Assembly: GCF_001601825.1 (NCBI RefSeq) | Contig: NZ_LUJK01000005.1 | Span: 1-64,000 of the forward strand | Origin: Limnobacter sp. CACIAM 66H1 | Lineage (GTDB): Bacteria; Pseudomonadota; Gammaproteobacteria; Burkholderiales; Burkholderiaceae_B | Direction: 5' to 3' | Length of the DNA stretch: 64,000 nucleotides | Shown: piece after piece, positions 1-7,019 of the stretch | Layout: every line of letters begins with the position of its first letter | Numbering within the stretch: the first letter of the stretch is position 1 | Translations under genes and position numbers: made by a program | Notes under the pieces: model-generated | Seen by the model: the letters and a program-made list of their open reading frames with translations, nothing else | What the model was told of the DNA's origin: nothing | Database searches by the model: none

Positions 1-246
1 GTACGCTTCCTGAAGGTCCTTGATTTGCTTCTCATAGAGTTCTTTGACTTCAAAAGGCTTGGCCTTCAGAGCATTCTCCATGCCCCGTTTGGCTTCATCG
101 ACCCAGTTCTCAATGTCAGAGGGCGATCAATCAAATGTTCGGCTGGCCTCTGAGACTGTGGTCTTGCCCTGAATAATATCCATGACCAGGGCTGCTTTGC
201 GCTTGGCTGTCCAGCGCTTGATCTCGTCGTTCATTTCTATGCTCAT
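1..246 (-). pseudogene. IS3-type transposase OrfA, interrupted by an in-frame stop and cut by the window edge
   Basis: Reading from the ATG at 246 gives a protein starting MSIEMNDEIKRW with a helix-turn-helix-like stretch (AALVMDIIQGKTTVSEASRTF). It resembles the small OrfA DNA-binding protein of IS3-type elements that also matches DUF1153. After about 39 codons an in-frame TGA (127-129) follows the Phe-Asp pair, where relatives as I recall them continue with Leu. The same frame then carries on with the expected SPSDIENWVDEAKRGMENAL to the window edge. An AAGGAG ribosome site lies at 256-261. The stop should make the element unable to transpose by itself unless it is suppressed. Confidence 0.7.
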
Positions 247-298
247 CGGTGATTTCTCCTTCATTATCACCTGAGCAGAATTTCACTGGGTCATTACA
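1..298 (-). mobile_element. End of a decayed IS3-family-like insertion sequence
   Basis: The window opens inside an insertion sequence read on the minus strand. The first transposase frame begins at 246, about 52 bases inside a likely outer end near 298. Read outward-in, that end is TGTAATGACCC, beginning with TG as IS3-family termini commonly do. The other end, the second frame and any target duplication lie outside the window. The boundary is inferred from spacing and the TG start only, since no partner inverted repeat is visible here. Confidence 0.5.
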
Positions 299-381
299 GG
301 TCCGGCCTCACATTGTGGTAGTAACATATAGGTGAACATGCGACATTTGCATTAAAAAACGTATTAAGGAGTTTGAAAGCC

Positions 382-927
382 ATGGCATTTAACACAGAGA
401 ATCACCCCGGAGTCAGCCCAACAGTGCCGAAGGCCACGCAAGGTTTCGTGCTGAATCACAGCATGTTGCGGGTGAAAGACCCTGCCGTCTCACTCGATTT
501 TTACACCCGGGTGTTGGGTATGCGGGTGCTTCGGAAGCTGGACTTTGCCGAAATGAAGTTTTCGCTGTACTTCCTCGCTCGAGTCTCCGAGGCCGACGAA
601 ATACCCGAAGATGAAGGCACCCGGACAGCATGGACATTCAGCCAGACTGGCATTCTTGAGTTAACCCACAACTGGGGCACTGAAAACGACCCGGATTTCA
701 AATATCACGATGGCAATCAGCAGCCACAGGGATTCGGACACATTTGCTTCTCCGTGCCCGATCTGGCGACCGCTGTTCACTGGTTTGACGAAAATCAGGT
801 TACCTATGTGAAACGCCCGGAACAAGGCAAGATGAAAAACGTCGCCTTCATCAAAGACCCCGACGGATACTGGATCGAAATCGTGCAAGCGTCTCTACTC
901 CATCAACTGGGCAATACCCTGTCATGA
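382..927 (+). CDS. gloA: Lactoylglutathione lyase (glyoxalase I)
   Basis: Converts the hemithioacetal of methylglyoxal and glutathione to S-lactoylglutathione, the first step of cytosolic methylglyoxal detoxification. The 181-residue protein is the long, eukaryote-like form. Family metal ligands are visible as His26 (LNHSMLRVKDP), Glu93 (ILELTHNWG), His120 (GFGHICFSVPD) and Glu166 (YWIEIVQ). The DPDGYWIE signature is intact. A TTG at 373 in the same frame is only one base from the AAGGAG (366-371). The ATG at 382 sits 10 bases after it and is chosen as the start. The gene lies alone between the insertion sequence remnant and radC. Confidence 0.95.
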   Translation: MAFNTENHPGVSPTVPKATQGFVLNHSMLRVKDPAVSLDFYTRVLGMRVLRKLDFAEMKFSLYFLARVSEADEIPEDEGTRTAWTFSQTGILELTHNWGTENDPDFKYHDGNQQPQGFGHICFSVPDLATAVHWFDENQVTYVKRPEQGKMKNVAFIKDPDGYWIEIVQASLLHQLGNTLS

Positions 928-967
928 AATTCGTATGACGGTCGGTTGTCCGGGAACTTGACTGAAC

Positions 968-990
968 TGAAGGCCACCAAGTGGCTTTCA
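968..990 (+). terminator. Hairpin between gloA and radC, possible weak terminator
   Basis: TGAAGGCCAC and GTGGCTTTCA form a 10-bp stem with one G-U pair and a three-base CAA loop. The bases after it (GGTTCAATTCTT) are only moderately T-rich, so it may be a weak terminator for gloA. It lies 13 bases upstream of the radC start and could instead affect radC mRNA. Confidence 0.35.
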
Positions 991-1003
991 GGTTCAATTC
1001 TTC

Positions 1004-1690
1004 ATGAGTATTCAAAGCTGGCCCAAACACGATCGCCCCCGCGAGCGGTTGATCAAACAGGGCGCGCAAGCGCTTTCAGATGCTGAATTGCTTGCCATTT
1101 TCCTGCGCACTGGTTTGCCTGGAAAAAGTGCGGTCGACCTGGCCCGTGAAATGATCACGCAATTTGGAGGCCTGCAAAACCTGAATCGAGTCTCCCTGAC
1201 TGAATGGGTTCAGGTTCGGGGCCTTGGCGAAGCCAAATACGCCCAACTGCGTGCCTGCCTGGAAATGGCCAAGCGTTGTTTAAGTCATGAATTGCAAGAG
1301 GCGTCCAACAGCCTGCTTGGCTCTCCCGATCTTTTCGAACAGTTTGTGCGCGTACAAATCGGCTTCAGCGAAATCGAAAATTTTCTGGTGATCGCCCTGG
1401 ACAGCCAATTGAAAGTACTGGACCACAAAATACTCTCCTGCGGCACCGTGAACAAAACAGTGGTTTTTCCCCGTGAGGTACTTAAATTTGCCATACAAAC
1501 CAATGCGCCCCGCATCATGGTGGCGCATAATCACCCCAGCGACTGCTGCACCCCAAGTAATGCAGATGACCGCCTAACCCGCGAGCTTTCATCAGCTTTG
1601 GCACTGGTTGATATTGAGTTGGTGGATCATTTGGTCGTTGGACCGAACTGTCGTTACTCCTACAGACTGCACAATCGCCCACCTTTTTGA
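1004..1690 (+). CDS. radC: RadC family JAMM/MPN+ domain protein
   Basis: A 228-residue protein of usual RadC length. The N-terminal half holds a helix-hairpin-helix-like region (LSDAELLAIFLRTG and VRGLGEAKYAQL). The C-terminal half is a JAMM metalloprotease-like fold. Its zinc motif is complete: His175-Asn-His177-Pro178, Ser185 and Asp188, matching HxHP(x)7S(x)2D. The name comes from an E. coli radiation phenotype later attributed to recG, so a DNA-repair role is doubtful and the true function is not settled. It stands just upstream of rpmB-rpmG, a common arrangement in proteobacteria. There is no strong ribosome site before the ATG. Confidence 0.92.
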   Translation: MSIQSWPKHDRPRERLIKQGAQALSDAELLAIFLRTGLPGKSAVDLAREMITQFGGLQNLNRVSLTEWVQVRGLGEAKYAQLRACLEMAKRCLSHELQEASNSLLGSPDLFEQFVRVQIGFSEIENFLVIALDSQLKVLDHKILSCGTVNKTVVFPREVLKFAIQTNAPRIMVAHNHPSDCCTPSNADDRLTRELSSALALVDIELVDHLVVGPNCRYSYRLHNRPPF

Positions 1691-1709
1691 GTTTTTCCGC
1701 AAAAAAGGC

Positions 1710-1738
1710 TGGGCAAAAGATTAGTAATTGGTTACAAT
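1710..1738 (+). promoter_or_regulatory. Candidate sigma-70 promoter for rpmB-rpmG
   Basis: TGGGCA (1710-1715), a 17-base spacer and TACAAT (1733-1738) resemble a sigma-70 promoter about 90 bases upstream of the rpmB ATG. It lies in the gap after radC, where a ribosomal protein operon needs its own promoter. The -35 matches the consensus at four of six positions. Confidence 0.45.
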
Positions 1739-1826
1739 CTTGGACTTCGCCGCAAATCCATGGCTTGGCAATTCGTGCCGTGTGGTTTTGCAGATACACT
1801 AATTTGCTGAATTTTTTGGGGTCATC

Positions 1827-2060
1827 ATGGCTCGCGTATGTCAAGTAACGGGTAAGCGCCCGATGGTAGGAAACAAAGTTTCCCACGCCAACAACAAAAC
1901 AAAACGTCGTTTTCTGCCTAACTTGCAGTCACGCAAGTTCTGGGTTGAAAGCGAAAACCGCTGGGTTCGCCTGCGTCTAACTAATAACGCCCTGCGCACT
2001 ATCGACAAAAACGGCATCGATGCTGTTTTGGCCGATCTCCGTGCACGCGGCGAAATCTAA
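1827..2060 (+). CDS. rpmB: 50S ribosomal protein L28
   Basis: A 77-residue basic protein of the large ribosomal subunit. The start [21 protein letters not shown] and the [13 protein letters not shown] segment are characteristic of L28, including the V(C)(Q)VTGK opening. It forms a two-gene unit with rpmG, whose ATG follows 13 bases after this stop. The pairing of L28 and L33 is widely conserved in proteobacteria. The length is normal and no residues appear to be missing. Confidence 0.97.
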   Translation: MARVCQVTGKRPMVGNKVSHANNKTKRRFLPNLQSRKFWVESENRWVRLRLTNNALRTIDKNGIDAVLADLRARGEI

Positions 2061-2073
2061 GCAGGAGTAAATC

Positions 2074-2241
2074 ATGGCTAAAGGTGGTCGCGAAAAAATC
2101 AAACTCGAATCTTCAGCTGGAACTGGTCATTTCTACACCACGACCAAGAACAAGCGCACGAAGCCCGAGAAAATTGAAATCATGAAATACGATCCAGTGG
2201 TTCGTAAGCATGTGTCATACAAAGAAACCAAGCTGAAGTAA
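2074..2241 (+). CDS. rpmG: 50S ribosomal protein L33
   Basis: A 55-residue protein beginning [18 protein letters not shown] and ending in [11 protein letters not shown], both typical of L33. It lacks the CxxC zinc pairs seen in some L33 paralogues, so it is the zinc-independent (C-minus) form: positions that would carry Cys read [13 protein letters not shown] and [18 protein letters not shown] ribosome site lies 6 bases before the ATG. It is co-transcribed with rpmB and followed directly by a strong terminator. Confidence 0.97.
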   Translation: MAKGGREKIKLESSAGTGHFYTTTKNKRTKPEKIEIMKYDPVVRKHVSYKETKLK

Positions 2242-2268
2242 TTCACTTACTTTCGCCGTTTCCACAGA

Positions 2269-2300
2269 AACCCGCTACTGAAATTCAGAGCGGGTTTTTT
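2269..2300 (+). terminator. Rho-independent terminator of rpmB-rpmG
   Basis: AACCCGCT (2269-2276) pairs with AGCGGGTT (2289-2296). Inside it CTGAA pairs with TTCAG, giving a long nearly continuous stem with a tiny loop. A run of T follows on the plus strand (to 2300). It lies 27 bases after the rpmG stop. Confidence 0.9.
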
Positions 2301-2535
2301 GTTGGCCACCGCTTCGGCGAGGCATAATAGTTGATGTAGAAGTGGCTTGAGTGATTTGCAGCAGCGTTGCATCATTCCGCCGATTCAAGATCAAGTCGCC
2401 CGGCTTGATTCGCAGCGAGGGGCGACCGCAGGTCGATGCGAAGACGCTTTGGCGTTTCGCATACACCGAGCCAGAATCAAAAGCGGGGAATTCGACTTGG
2501 ATCTTGGCGGGATAATGTTGCGCGATGCAAATCAC
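2275..2535 (-). CDS. Possible small protein of unknown function
   Basis: An open frame of 86 codons on the minus strand, starting at a GTG (2535) and ending with TAG inside the rpmG terminator. Codon choice is rich in C and G at third positions, like the neighbouring genes. The predicted product contains a plausible folded stretch (YPAKIQVEFPAF and SLRIKPGDLILNR). I do not recognise it. No ribosome site is visible before the GTG, and the desaturase terminator lies just upstream, so it would need its own promoter. It may be a decayed gene or chance. The rest of 2301-2621 holds nothing else I can identify. Confidence 0.3.
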   Translation of the reverse strand: MICIAQHYPAKIQVEFPAFDSGSVYAKRQSVFASTCGRPSLRIKPGDLILNRRNDATLLQITQATSTSTIMPRRSGGQQKTRSEFQ

Positions 2536-2559
2536 CAGAACCCAACCAGCACGCCGCTA

Positions 2560-2599
2560 CAGGAAAAGAAAAAAGCCGCTGATTCTCACCAGCGGCTTT
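2560..2599 (-). terminator. Rho-independent terminator of the desaturase gene
   Basis: AAAGCCGCTG (2572-2581) and CAGCGGCTTT (2590-2599) form a perfect 10-bp stem with an 8-base loop. Read on the minus strand it is followed by TTTTTTCTTTT. It lies 22 bases beyond the stop of the desaturase gene. Confidence 0.88.
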
Positions 2600-2621
2600 C
2601 ATCCATCAAACACCTTTCAAA

Positions 2622-3815
2622 TCAGGCTGCGTAGCGGCGAATCCGAATCGACATGTCTTCCAGCCAGCGAATACCGCTTTGCTCAGCACGCTCGCACCAG
2701 GCTTGCAACTGCACCAGCATTTGCTCTCGGCTCAAATTGGTTTTCTCCCAAATTTGGCGAAGCTCAGTCCGCATTTCAACCAAAGTGTTGATCATCTTGG
2801 ACTGGGCACACAATTGGGCCAACTCGGCGCGCTGCACATCGCACAGCTTGCTCTCGTCGATCGACAACAACTTGGTGCCTTTGGACAACACCTTGCGCTC
2901 CTGGGCATTTGCAGCTTTTTGCTTCAAAGCCGCCACTTCGGACCGGAATGCCTTGCGCATGGAACTGGCGTAACGGGCCATGACATCGTAACGGTGATTC
3001 ACAACCGCCTGCACAGTCATCAAACTCAATACGGGCTTGCTTTCAGATGAAAATTTCGGTGACTCGGCCACCTTCTTCACTTTAGCCAAACCCAGGAAGC
3101 TGAAAATCTTGATGTACATCCAGCCAATGTCAAACTCATACCACTTGTTGCTCAACTTGGCAGACGTGGCATGGGTGTGGTGGTTGTTGTGCAGCTCTTC
3201 ACCACCAATCAGAATACCGATCGGCGAAATATTGCGGCTTGCGTCGGGGCAATCAAAATTGCGATAACCCCAGTAGTGACCAATGCCGTTGATCACACCT
3301 GCGGCTAATACAGGAATCCACAACATTTGAATGGCCCAAATACTTACGCCTGGAAAACCAAACAGGATGAAGCTGAGCACAAGGGTAAAGCCTACGCCCT
3401 GCCATGGAAAACGCTCATACACATTGAACTCCAGCCAATCGCTCGGTGTGCCATGGCTGTATTTGGCCAGTGTTTCCTTGTTTTTTGACTCCGCCCGGTA
3501 CAACTCTGCACCGCGCCAGAATACTGTTTTCAACCCACGGGTTTGTGGGCTGTGGGGATCGTCCGGGGTTTCGCACTTGGCATGGTGTTTGCGGTGAATG
3601 GCTGCCCATGCACGAGTACTCATGCCGGTGGTCAACCATAACCAGGCGCGGAAAAAATGCGCCAGCGCTGGGTGCACTTCCAGAGCACGGTGAGCCTGGC
3701 AACGGTGCAGGTAAACAGTCACCGCCACAATGGTGATGTGGGTCACGATCAGGGTGTAAATCACCATCTGGCCGATGCTTGCGCCGGTTATACCCGAGGT
3801 CAAAAATTCAATCAT
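2622..3815 (-). CDS. Membrane fatty acid (acyl-CoA-type) desaturase
   Basis: An integral-membrane di-iron desaturase of the stearoyl-CoA delta-9 type, which introduces a double bond into acyl chains and so adjusts membrane fluidity. All three histidine boxes are present: HRCQAH (about 37-42), HRKHH (about 74-78) and ELHNNHHTH (near 210). Hydrophobic segments lie around residues 12-36, 50-65 and 125-170. The last ~130 residues are a charged, probably helical cytoplasmic extension (RKAFRSEVAALKQKAANAQ). I chose the ATG at 3815, 9 bases after GAGAG; a GTG at 3821 in frame is also possible. The gene is monocistronic. Exact substrate and regiospecificity are inferred only from the family. Confidence 0.88.
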   Translation of the reverse strand: MIEFLTSGITGASIGQMVIYTLIVTHITIVAVTVYLHRCQAHRALEVHPALAHFFRAWLWLTTGMSTRAWAAIHRKHHAKCETPDDPHSPQTRGLKTVFWRGAELYRAESKNKETLAKYSHGTPSDWLEFNVYERFPWQGVGFTLVLSFILFGFPGVSIWAIQMLWIPVLAAGVINGIGHYWGYRNFDCPDASRNISPIGILIGGEELHNNHHTHATSAKLSNKWYEFDIGWMYIKIFSFLGLAKVKKVAESPKFSSESKPVLSLMTVQAVVNHRYDVMARYASSMRKAFRSEVAALKQKAANAQERKVLSKGTKLLSIDESKLCDVQRAELAQLCAQSKMINTLVEMRTELRQIWEKTNLSREQMLVQLQAWCERAEQSGIRWLEDMSIRIRRYAA

Positions 3816-3947
3816 ATTCACTAACTCTCAACAGGTCGTATTTCAAAGGTTACGGCCATCTCAATTTGCTTCTGAAGGAGCCGTATCATATTTTCAGTGT
3901 ACAAGTGTACTTTTAAAGCCGGAACACATTTGGAATTTATATTCAGT

Positions 3948-5294
3948 TCAGGCTTTGGAACGTTGTAACACTGCTGCAAAGAAGCCATCAGATTCACCAT
4001 CCTCTGGCCACAATCGAAGCATGTCGTCAGTCGTGTTCGCCTTGACAGGCCGTTCTCCGGGGTTCAACACCTCAGTCCAGCGGCGAAGCCGGAATTCCGG
4101 ATGACTTTCCAGGAACGCATTGACAATGTCTTCGTTCTCGTCGCGAAGAACACTGCATGTGATGTAAACAAGCCGACCATCGGGCTTCACCAATTTGGCT
4201 GCATGCTCGATGATGGATTTTTGCTTCGCGGTCAATTCTGACAGACTCTGCACATTCTGTCTAAATTTAAGATCCGGGTTACGCCGTAAGGTTCCCATGC
4301 CGCTACAAGGCACATCGGTGACGACCCGGTCGGCCTTGCCAAAATATTTGTTCAAGCGAGGATCAGCTTCGTCATTGATCACCATGGTGTAGAAGTTACT
4401 CAAGCCTGAACGAGCCGCACGTGGCTTGAACTTCACCAGGCGTTTTTCCGAAGTGTCCAGTGCCACAATGCGGCCTGTATTCTTCATTTGAGCGCCGATG
4501 GCCAGTGTTTTGCCGCCCGCACCTGCACAAAAATCGATGACCAGATCACCCCGGCGCGGGGCCACAAGGCGACTAACCCACTGGCTACCGGCGTCTTGCA
4601 CCTCGAAATAACCTTCCTGAAACACCTCAGTTTTACCCACGATGGGCTTGCCCACGGCGCGCAACCCCTCGGGCAAGCCTTCAATCGGGTTCACTTGAAT
4701 GCCCATATTGGTCAAAGCAGCCAAGAGGTCGGTGGTGCTGGCTTTCACCGTATTTACACGCAAATCCAGTGGCGCGGCCTTGAGCACCGCTTGCGAGAAT
4801 GACTCGGCTCGATCAACTCCGAATTGCTCAACCAGTTTGTTGTAAAACCATTCTGGCAAACAAGTGCGCGCCTCGACACCCAGATCATCGGCTGAAATAT
4901 TGATCACACGGCTCAACCACTCATTATCAGCCTGCTTGCCTGCAGACCAAATTTGCTCTGGCGCGCCAGACCACAACAAAGCCAGCTTCGCCTGTCGAAC
5001 CACAGATGGGCCCTCGCCCGACTGTGCCAAATGATTGATTCGGTAACGATAACGCAACCAGCAATACACAGCCTCGGCCACCATGGGGCGGTCTCGGCCG
5101 CCCAACTCGGGATGGTCTTTAAAAAACCGGGAAATCGCCGCATCTGCTGGGCCTTCAAACTGGGCCAATAGATCAATCAACTGTGCAACTGTGCTCACAA
5201 GGCCGTAACGCGACTGGGCACCTTGACGCACTTCCTTGCTATCGCGCCGTGTGCTGGGTTTGCGAAATGGGGTTTTTTTAGTAGACCCGGCCAT
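3948..5294 (-). CDS. rsmB: RsmB-type 16S rRNA cytosine-C5 methyltransferase
   Basis: Probably methylates C967 of 16S rRNA with S-adenosylmethionine. The 448-residue protein has an N-terminal NusB-like RNA-binding domain (about 30-150, with AISRFFKDHPELGGRDRPMV) and a C-terminal RsmB/NOP methyltransferase domain. The SAM loop is DFCAGAGGKTLAIG. The two family cysteines appear in DVPCSGMGTLRRNPDLK (about 330) and TCSVLRDENE (about 385), the second being the usual nucleophile. A basic tail of about 25 residues precedes the NusB domain. It follows purN by 16 bases on the same strand. RsmF-like enzymes share these motifs, but the NusB domain favours RsmB. Confidence 0.88.
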   Translation of the reverse strand: MAGSTKKTPFRKPSTRRDSKEVRQGAQSRYGLVSTVAQLIDLLAQFEGPADAAISRFFKDHPELGGRDRPMVAEAVYCWLRYRYRINHLAQSGEGPSVVRQAKLALLWSGAPEQIWSAGKQADNEWLSRVINISADDLGVEARTCLPEWFYNKLVEQFGVDRAESFSQAVLKAAPLDLRVNTVKASTTDLLAALTNMGIQVNPIEGLPEGLRAVGKPIVGKTEVFQEGYFEVQDAGSQWVSRLVAPRRGDLVIDFCAGAGGKTLAIGAQMKNTGRIVALDTSEKRLVKFKPRAARSGLSNFYTMVINDEADPRLNKYFGKADRVVTDVPCSGMGTLRRNPDLKFRQNVQSLSELTAKQKSIIEHAAKLVKPDGRLVYITCSVLRDENEDIVNAFLESHPEFRLRRWTEVLNPGERPVKANTTDDMLRLWPEDGESDGFFAAVLQRSKA

Positions 5295-5310
5295 AATTGA
5301 ATATCCTGTT

Positions 5311-5952
5311 TTATTGAATTGCGTGAACCAGCGCGTTGGCCAATGTGCCTTCCAGCTTTCCGTTCACCATTTTTATTTTCCCGCTGGCCAATGCAGCCAG
5401 CGCACGGGGGTAGATTTGATGCTCAAGCCCTAAAACCCGTGCAGCGAGGGTTTCCGCCGTGTCATTGGGTAGCACTTGCAACAAGGCTTGATCCACAATT
5501 GGTCCATGGTCCAGTTCGGGCGTCACCAGATGTACAGTGACGCCGTGCACACGAACCCCGGCATCCAGCGCCTGCTGATGGGTTTTCAAACCAGGAAAAG
5601 CCGGCAACAGCGAAGGATGAATATTCACCAAACGGCCCAAGTACCTGTTGACAAAGCTCTCAGTGAGCACACGCATAAAACCTGCCAACACCACCCAGTC
5701 GGGCTGATACTGGTCGATCAATCCAGCCAGCGCAGCATCAAAGGCTTCCCGACTTTCATATTCAGTGTGGTCAACAATAGCTGTATCGAGCCCCACCGAC
5801 GTCGCCAAAGCCAAGCCAGCCGCGGCGGGACGGTTGGAAATGACTGCACGAATTTGGTAGGCCCCGGTCTGTTTGGCATGATCGATCAGGGCATTCAGAT
5901 TTGAACCCCGCCCCGAGATCAAAATGACGACGGAAGGTGTGGAATTTTGCAT
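5311..5952 (-). CDS. purN: Phosphoribosylglycinamide formyltransferase
   Basis: Transfers the formyl group of 10-formyltetrahydrofolate to glycinamide ribonucleotide, the third step of purine synthesis. The 213-residue protein has the substrate loop SGRGSNLNAL (13-22). The catalytic triad is intact as Asn110, His112 (NIHPSLLPAFPG) and Asp148 (ELDHGPIVDQ), corresponding to E. coli Asn106, His108 and Asp144. It is transcribed ahead of rsmB, as in other Burkholderiales. The 104-base gap to the divergent ribF must hold both promoters. Confidence 0.96.
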   Translation of the reverse strand: MQNSTPSVVILISGRGSNLNALIDHAKQTGAYQIRAVISNRPAAAGLALATSVGLDTAIVDHTEYESREAFDAALAGLIDQYQPDWVVLAGFMRVLTESFVNRYLGRLVNIHPSLLPAFPGLKTHQQALDAGVRVHGVTVHLVTPELDHGPIVDQALLQVLPNDTAETLAARVLGLEHQIYPRALAALASGKIKMVNGKLEGTLANALVHAIQ

Positions 5953-6008
5953 GGCGCGAGTTTATCACTGTGCGGGCGAAAAAGCCCTATTTTTCACCAT
6001 TCAGGCCT

Positions 6009-6014
6009 TATAAT
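6009..6014 (+). promoter_or_regulatory. Consensus -10 element upstream of ribF
   Basis: A perfect TATAAT lies 43 bases upstream of the ribF ATG, in the short divergent gap between purN and ribF. No clear -35 lies 16-18 bases before it (around 5986-5991 reads CCTATT), so only the -10 is claimed. Confidence 0.45.
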
Positions 6015-6056
6015 GACCGGTTGTTTTGCAACCACTAAAGAGCCGACACACTCGGT

Positions 6057-7013
6057 ATGAAAATCATTCGCCGCCCCCGGCCACACTCATTTGCCAAGGG
6101 CACTGCGCTCACCATTGGAAACTTCGACGGCGTTCACTCCGGCCATGCCGAGTTGTTCCGCCGTGTCGTGTCCGCGGCACGCGCACAGGATTTGGTGCCC
6201 ACCGTGGTGACACTGCATCCGCACCCGAAAGAATTTTTCAACCCGGCATTCAAGCTCGACAGAATTTCAACATTGCGCGACCGGATGATTGAAATGAAGC
6301 GCTGCGGGATCGAGCAGGTGTGTATTTTGCCCTTCAACAAACAAATGGCAACCCTGAACCCTGAGGCTTTCGTGCTTGAGGTATTGATGCAACAACTCAA
6401 TGCCAGGCAAATCTGGGTAGGTGACGATTTTCGCTTCGGTGCCAAACGTGCCGGTGACTTCGCCTTGCTCAAAAAACTGGGCGAAGAGCACGGTTTCACC
6501 GTGAATGATCTCGCTGAAGTTCAAAGCGACGGCAGTCGGGTTTCAAGTTCCAACATTCGGGAAGCCCTGAAAGCCGGCGATGTGGCCAAAGCCACTTACA
6601 TGCTGGGGCATCCGCTGGTGTATTCCGGGCACATTGTGCATGGTAAAAAACTGGGACGTACCCTGGGCTTTCCCACCATGAACCTGCGCATAGCCGGGCG
6701 GGCCAGCGCACTCACCGGTATTTTGGCGGTGTGGGTGCATGGGCTTGAGCCCCAGCCATTTCCTGCAGTCGCCAGCATGGGCGTGCGCCCCACCGTTGAA
6801 CAATCCGATCAAATTTTGCTGGAAACATTCATTCCAGACTGGCAAGGCAATGCTTACGGCAAACTGCTGCGCATCGAGGTGCTGGCACACATTCGCCCGG
6901 AGCAACACTTTGATTCGCTCGATACTATGGTTGAGCAGATGCACAAGGACACGGCAAAGGCCATGACCCTGCTGGCTGCCAACCAACCCAAGATTTCAAA
7001 TACAGGCTGTTGA
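6057..7013 (+). CDS. ribF: Bifunctional riboflavin kinase / FAD synthetase
   Basis: Makes FMN from riboflavin and FAD from FMN. The 318-residue protein has the N-terminal nucleotidyltransferase domain with GNFDGVHSGH (about 22-31) and the SSSNIREALKAGD element. The C-terminal riboflavin kinase domain shows HGKKLGRTLGFPTMNL (about 195-210) and EVLAHIRPEQHFDS. It opens the run ribF-ileS-lspA-coaBC-dut, with ileS starting 6 bases after its stop. The ribF-ileS-lspA order is widely conserved in proteobacteria. Confidence 0.96.
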   Translation: MKIIRRPRPHSFAKGTALTIGNFDGVHSGHAELFRRVVSAARAQDLVPTVVTLHPHPKEFFNPAFKLDRISTLRDRMIEMKRCGIEQVCILPFNKQMATLNPEAFVLEVLMQQLNARQIWVGDDFRFGAKRAGDFALLKKLGEEHGFTVNDLAEVQSDGSRVSSSNIREALKAGDVAKATYMLGHPLVYSGHIVHGKKLGRTLGFPTMNLRIAGRASALTGILAVWVHGLEPQPFPAVASMGVRPTVEQSDQILLETFIPDWQGNAYGKLLRIEVLAHIRPEQHFDSLDTMVEQMHKDTAKAMTLLAANQPKISNTGC

Positions 7014-7019
7014 CCCAAC

